64,000 bases of DNA from Pinibacter soli (GTDB taxonomy: Bacteria; Bacteroidota; Bacteroidia; Chitinophagales; Chitinophagaceae), in contig NZ_JASBRG010000005.1 in NCBI RefSeq assembly GCF_029961145.1, positions 310,001 to 374,000 on the forward strand, given 5' to 3'. This document shows, piece after piece, positions 59,882 through 64,000 of the stretch; position 1 is the first letter of the stretch, and each line of letters begins with the position of its first letter. Made by a program: the position numbers and the translations under genes. The notes beneath the pieces are model-generated. The model ran no database searches. It worked only from the letters and a program-made list of their open reading frames with translations, and had not been told where the DNA came from.

Positions 59882-61168
59882 TTGTTGCCATTAGTTATTT
59901 TGCATTCACAAAAAACAATACCGTTGCACTATTTGCTTTTTTTATTATACCTGATCTTCTTTTGCTGGCTCATTACTAAAATCAATTTTCTACGGAACAG
60001 CGGTATCCCATTAAAATGGTTATGGATAGTATTTTTTCTTAAAGTTGTTATGGGTGTTTTTTACGGCTATATATATTCGAAACATATTGCAGATGCAGAT
60101 ACATGGCAGATGTTTTTCATTAGCCTCAGACAGACCCGCGTTTTAACGTCAAACCCAATTCATTTTTTAACTACATGGTTTTACGAACCTCACCTTAGTT
60201 ATATTGAGTTTTTTGGTGGGGGGGATTCTTATTGGAACGTCATAAAAGATCTGACATTGATAAAAATTGAAGCCATTTTCAACGTCTTCAGCTTTAGCAG
60301 CTATTATATCAATGTTCTTTTTTTTGCTTTCGGAACTTTTTTCGGCAACATCGCATTCGCAAAGGCATACAGCCTTCTTTTCCCCCATGCGAAAAAATTC
60401 TTTATAGTTTTCGCATCCTTTCTAGTACCCTCTACCCTTTTCTGGACAAGCGGATTACATAAGGATGGGCTACTATTTATGTTGATGTCGCTGATTGTTT
60501 ATCAGCTTGCCATGTGGATAAACGCACAAAAGACAACGAGCAGGATGATCTTAAATATTTTTCTGTGTCTCTTTTTTATTCTCATTCTTAGAAATTACGT
60601 GGCGCTGTCTTTAATACCCGCCATTTTTATATGCATCTTGAATTATCGCTTTCCAAATGACGCGTTGAAAATAAATAGTGCAGTAGTTGCAGTTTGTTGT
60701 GCAGGTTTCTTTTTGTCATCATACATTTCACCGGCATTGAACCTTCCGGAATGGATCGTTAAGCGACGAATCGAATTCAATTCGTTAAGTGCAAATTCAC
60801 TGCTCCCTTATGAAACGCTGGAAAGCTCCTTCGAAAGTTACCTCTATAATCTGCCCCAGGCGTTAAATCATGGTTTTTTAAGGCCGTATTTGTGGGACCA
60901 TCTCGGCCTTTTTTATATTCCCTTTGCGTTGGAGATAATTGCCCTGGCAGCCCTCATTATATATTTTATATTCAATCGCGTGTCGCTGAACAGCTCTCAA
61001 AGGGCTATTTTGTATTTCGGGCTGTTTATTTTACTGGCAAATTGGCTATTCCTTGGGTATATGGTTCATATTGTAGGCGCTGTTATCCGGTATAAGAGTA
61101 TTTTCCTGCCGTTTTTTGTCGCTCCAATGCTTCTTTCTACCAAATTAAGCTCACTTATTAAAAATTAA
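59882..61168 (+). CDS. Polytopic membrane protein, possible glycan-related
   Basis: The 428-residue frame begins with TTG at 59882. At least ten hydrophobic segments are present (LHYLLFLLYLIFFCWLI, LWIVFFLKVVMGVFYGYIY, FFIVFASFLVPSTLFW, ILNIFLCLFFILILRNYVAL, FYIPFALEIIALAALIIYFI). A conserved-looking ADADTWQMFF and SGLHKDGLLFML sit in loops. The layout suits an O-antigen/polysaccharide polymerase or GT-C-like protein, but the family is not recognised. It is divergent from a glycosyltransferase gene with short spacing. Start codon uncertain. Confidence 0.6.
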   Translation: MLPLVILHSQKTIPLHYLLFLLYLIFFCWLITKINFLRNSGIPLKWLWIVFFLKVVMGVFYGYIYSKHIADADTWQMFFISLRQTRVLTSNPIHFLTTWFYEPHLSYIEFFGGGDSYWNVIKDLTLIKIEAIFNVFSFSSYYINVLFFAFGTFFGNIAFAKAYSLLFPHAKKFFIVFASFLVPSTLFWTSGLHKDGLLFMLMSLIVYQLAMWINAQKTTSRMILNIFLCLFFILILRNYVALSLIPAIFICILNYRFPNDALKINSAVVAVCCAGFFLSSYISPALNLPEWIVKRRIEFNSLSANSLLPYETLESSFESYLYNLPQALNHGFLRPYLWDHLGLFYIPFALEIIALAALIIYFIFNRVSLNSSQRAILYFGLFILLANWLFLGYMVHIVGAVIRYKSIFLPFFVAPMLLSTKLSSLIKN

Positions 61169-61330
61169 AAAATATATCGTACCTCTTGACTTTTGCTTCA
61201 GATTTTTTAAGGAAACGGAGTTATATGTTTCATTTTTGTCTTTTTTTGGTTAAAAACATAATCTTTTTTCAAAATTATTGTTTGTTTGCTCGAATTAACG
61301 TTCATTTGCAATAGTTAAATTTTTATACCC

Positions 61331-63520
61331 ATGTCATTACGTTTTAATGCAATCAACAACCTAGCCGGCAAGGACGGAGTAAGTAATGCCGGATCCAAAA
61401 AAATTACTGCTATTTTCAATGAGAATGTATTTACTCTTAAGACTGCCCGTGAGTTTTTGAGCGATGAGGCGTACAAAAGCCTTTTGGCTTCGATCAAAGG
61501 CGCTAAGAAAATTGACCGTGCCGTTGCAAATCAAATTGCAGCTGGTCTTCGTCAATGGGCAGAAAGCAAAGGAGTATCTCACTATACACACTGGTTCCAG
61601 CCTCTTACTGGTACTACAGCAGAAAAACATGATTCTTTCTTCACTTTGAAAGGTGATGGTTCTGCTCTGGAAGAGTTTGACGGCGCGGCTTTGATCCAAC
61701 AAGAGCCAGATGCATCTTCTTTCCCTAACGGTGGTATCCGTGCGACTTTCGAAGCTCGCGGTTACACTGCATGGGATCCATCTTCTCCTGCATTCATTAT
61801 GGAAATTGGTACTGGCAAAACACTTTGTGTTCCTACCATTTTCGTTTCCTATACAGGCGAAACACTTGACTACAAAGCTCCTTTGTTGAAATCACTTGAG
61901 GCTTTGAACAAGGCGGCAGTTGATGTTGCAAACTATTTTGATAAAAACGTAAACAAGGTTTCTGCCACATTGGGTTGGGAGCAAGAATACTTCGTTATTG
62001 ACGAAGCTATGTTCAATGCACGTCCTGATTTAGTATTGAGCGGCAGAACAGTATTCGGTCACTCTCCTGCGAAAGGTCAGCAATTGGAAGATCACTACTT
62101 CGGTTCTATTCCTGAAAGAGTGTATGCATTCATGAGAGACTTTGAAACAGAATCTTATAAATTAGGTATTCCTTTAAGAACCCGTCACAACGAGGTGGCT
62201 CCTGCTCAGTTTGAGTGTGCTCCTATCTTCGAAGAAGTTAGTGTAGCTGTTGACCACAACACATTGTTGATGGACATCATGGACCGCGTTGCACGTCGTC
62301 ATAAATTGCGTGTTTTGCTTCACGAGAAACCATTTGCTGGTATCAACGGCAGCGGTAAACACAACAACTGGAGTATGTCAACTGATACAGGCGTTAACTT
62401 GTTGGCTCCTGGTAAAACTCCAAAAACAAACTTCATGTTCCTTACTTTCTTTGTAAACACAATTAAAGCGGTTCATGATTATGCAGATATTTTAAGAGCT
62501 TCTATCGCTTCTGCGGGCAATGATCACCGTCTTGGTGCAAACGAAGCGCCTCCTGCAATTATCTCTGTATTCGTTGGTGGCTATTTGAACAAAGTGTTGC
62601 AAGACGTTAAAGAAAGAGTAAGCGATAAATTCGACGAGCAAGACGAAGCTATCCTGAAACTTGACCTGCACAAAAGCATTCCGGAATTGATGCTGGATAA
62701 CACAGACCGTAACAGAACTTCTCCTTTTGCCTTCACCGGTAACAAATTCGAGTTCCGCGCGGTAGGTTCTACTGCAAACTGTGCCAACCCAATGACAGTG
62801 CTGAACACAATTATAGCTGAAACATTGAAACAATTCAAAAAAGATGTTGATGCGTTAATTGAAAAAGGCGAGAAAAAAGAAATCGCTATCATGCACGTTA
62901 TCCGCGAGTACATCGTTTCTTCTGAAAAAGTATTGTTCGAAGGTGACGGTTACAGCGAAGCATGGGCTAAAGAAGCAGAAAAACGCGGTTTACCAAATGT
63001 AAAAACAACTCCTTTGGCGTTGGATGCATTGGTTACTGAAAAAGCTAAACACCTTTTCGAAAGCAATAATGTATTAACTCACGTTGAGCTTGAGGCTCGT
63101 CACGAGATTGAAGTTGAAAAATACATTAAACGTGTACAGATTGAAGCTCGTATCATGGGCGAACTTTGTACCAGCCATATCATTCCTTCTGCTATCAAAT
63201 ATCAAAACACTTTGATCCAAAATATCAAAGGCTTGAAAGAAGTTGGTATGCCTGAGTCTTCTTACAAAAACCAAACGGTTATTCTTGAAAGATTGTCACA
63301 CTACATCAGCAAAACAAGCGAACTGGTAGTGCAAATGATCGAAGCAAGAAAGATCTGCAATGCAATGGAAGATACCCGCACGAAAGCAATCGCTTACGAA
63401 AGCCAGGTTAAAGCTCCGTTCTTCGATGCTATCCGTTACCACGTTGACAAACTGGAATTGATGGTGGATGACAAAGAATGGTTGTTACCAAAATATCGTG
63501 AGATGCTTTTCTTAAGATAA
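61331..63520 (+). CDS. glnN: Glutamine synthetase type III
   Basis: The 729-residue enzyme joins ammonia and glutamate with ATP. Length and the GSIII-specific ends separate it from the 450-residue GSI. Recognisable sites are LGWEQEYFVID (metal-binding glutamates), RHNEVAPAQFECAPIFEE, FAGINGSGKHNNWSMST, RLGANEAPPAI and FEFRAVGSTANCANP. Its start follows a 162-nt AT-rich spacer. A terminator follows at 63554-63578. No regulatory PII gene is nearby. Confidence 0.97.
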   Translation: MSLRFNAINNLAGKDGVSNAGSKKITAIFNENVFTLKTAREFLSDEAYKSLLASIKGAKKIDRAVANQIAAGLRQWAESKGVSHYTHWFQPLTGTTAEKHDSFFTLKGDGSALEEFDGAALIQQEPDASSFPNGGIRATFEARGYTAWDPSSPAFIMEIGTGKTLCVPTIFVSYTGETLDYKAPLLKSLEALNKAAVDVANYFDKNVNKVSATLGWEQEYFVIDEAMFNARPDLVLSGRTVFGHSPAKGQQLEDHYFGSIPERVYAFMRDFETESYKLGIPLRTRHNEVAPAQFECAPIFEEVSVAVDHNTLLMDIMDRVARRHKLRVLLHEKPFAGINGSGKHNNWSMSTDTGVNLLAPGKTPKTNFMFLTFFVNTIKAVHDYADILRASIASAGNDHRLGANEAPPAIISVFVGGYLNKVLQDVKERVSDKFDEQDEAILKLDLHKSIPELMLDNTDRNRTSPFAFTGNKFEFRAVGSTANCANPMTVLNTIIAETLKQFKKDVDALIEKGEKKEIAIMHVIREYIVSSEKVLFEGDGYSEAWAKEAEKRGLPNVKTTPLALDALVTEKAKHLFESNNVLTHVELEARHEIEVEKYIKRVQIEARIMGELCTSHIIPSAIKYQNTLIQNIKGLKEVGMPESSYKNQTVILERLSHYISKTSELVVQMIEARKICNAMEDTRTKAIAYESQVKAPFFDAIRYHVDKLELMVDDKEWLLPKYREMLFLR

Positions 63521-63553
63521 AATAGTTTTTCGTTTTGACATGAGAAGAAACAC

Positions 63554-63578
63554 AAGGGCCCGCGATTTGCGGGTCTTT
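63554..63578 (+). terminator. Terminator of glnN
   Basis: AAGGGCCCGC-gattt-GCGGGTCTTTG lies 34 nt after the stop codon. The T-tract is short. Confidence 0.75.
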
Positions 63579-63690
63579 GTTATGTAATATCTAAAAGAGA
63601 AAAGTCAAAAGTAAGAATCCCGGCCGTCCTCGGCTTAATCCTTCGCACAGCCTTCAATCTAAGACCCGCTATTAATTCTCGCTTCTCGAT

Positions 63691-63881
63691 GTTTAACATG
63701 TCGCCCCCTACGGGGCTCGCATTTGATTCGACGTTGCTCAATGTTTGCTACGAACGTGTCGCCCGCCGGGGCTAGTCAATACATCCAGCAAGTTGCAAAC
63801 AGTCCCAGCGGGGACACATTCGTAGCAAAAAGAAAAATTTAAAAAATCCAGAGCCGGCCCCGTAGGGGCGACATGTTAAAC
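63691..63881. repeat. Nested inverted repeats of CGCCCC/GGGGCG type
   Basis: An outer pair, GTTTAACATGTCGCCCCCTA (63691 on) and its inverse ending CGACATGTTAAAC (63881), encloses an inner pair, GCTACGAACGTGTCGCCCGC (63747 on) and its inverse ending ACATTCGTAGC (63826). Both use a GTGTCGCCCC-like word, but with different flanks. The region has high GC compared with its surroundings and no coding frame. The sequence from 63882 to the window end shows nothing recognised. Confidence 0.8.
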
Positions 63882-64000
63882 GTTGACTGCCAGAGTGCCT
63901 TTGCAAACCGTAGCACTGACTCCATAGTCACGAAATTGCCTTTGTTTTGTTGGATAAATGGCATAAAAAACATCTCCTTTTGGAAGACATCTTTTTGTAA

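Overview
The window reads as chromosomal DNA of a Bacteroidota bacterium, most likely family Chitinophagaceae. The evidence is a SusC/SusD pair driven by an ECF sigma/FecR cassette, promoters of the Bacteroidota type (TAnnTTTG at -7), A-rich start regions without Shine-Dalgarno sequences, a type III glutamine synthetase, a ThrA fusion, and strongly AT-rich spacers. No phage, insertion sequence, transposase or CRISPR array was seen.

Layout. 1-3786: the end of a FecR anti-sigma gene (cut by the window edge), its ECF sigma factor and a secreted GH95-like protein. 3865-8252: methionine aminopeptidase, an exported unknown, a TPR lipoprotein, a gene remnant and an exported MORN-like protein. 8446-12058: SDR oxidoreductase, PhnB-like protein, aldo/keto reductase and AraC regulator. 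12354-19547: a nutrient-uptake locus read leftward (ECF sigma, FecR, SusC, SusD). 19587-24801: AI-2E-family transporter, small unknowns, a LexA-like self-cleaving repressor with a palindromic operator, SurE with a coupled small membrane protein, and an exported protein. 25397-32251: threonine operon with promoter, Thr/Ile-rich leader peptide, fused aspartokinase/homoserine dehydrogenase, homoserine kinase, threonine synthase and an aminotransferase, closed by a terminator. 32312-34345: tRNA-Met, two small unknowns and an ECF sigma/membrane-protein pair. 34445-44412: LTA-synthase-like sulfatase, queA with a structured leader, glycosyltransferase, second aspartokinase, Ldh-family oxidoreductase, DPP-IV peptidase. 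45328-49595: fusA, a lysine/alanine-rich histone-H1-like gene, rpsG and rpsL. 49705-63520: ilvE, a small unknown with rdgB, an ECF sigma/membrane-protein pair, thioesterase, proC, hldD-like epimerase, purL, a glycosyltransferase, a polytopic membrane protein and glnN.

How the genes work together. ThrA, ThrB and ThrC take aspartate to threonine, probably under leader-peptide control. The separate LysC can feed lysine and methionine branches. IlvE, ProC, PurL and GlnN are other amino-acid, nucleotide and nitrogen steps. Three ECF-sigma loci point to surface or envelope signalling.

The most unusual feature is in the spacers. At least fifteen intergenic gaps hold 'arm-core-arm' elements. Each arm is a run of 2-5 imperfect copies of a short word, usually of 7-8 nt, and the opposite arm is the reverse complement of the same word. 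The word differs between elements: AATTAAT, TACGATG, GAATAACT, GTTGTTA, TTTGAAAA, CACTAAGGA or GCTGATT types. Elements with different words still share a core related to GATGCTRCACTCTAATGAA. Three consecutive gaps of the threonine operon each consist of almost nothing but one element. I do not recognise this as a named family. It is the best candidate here for an undescribed system.
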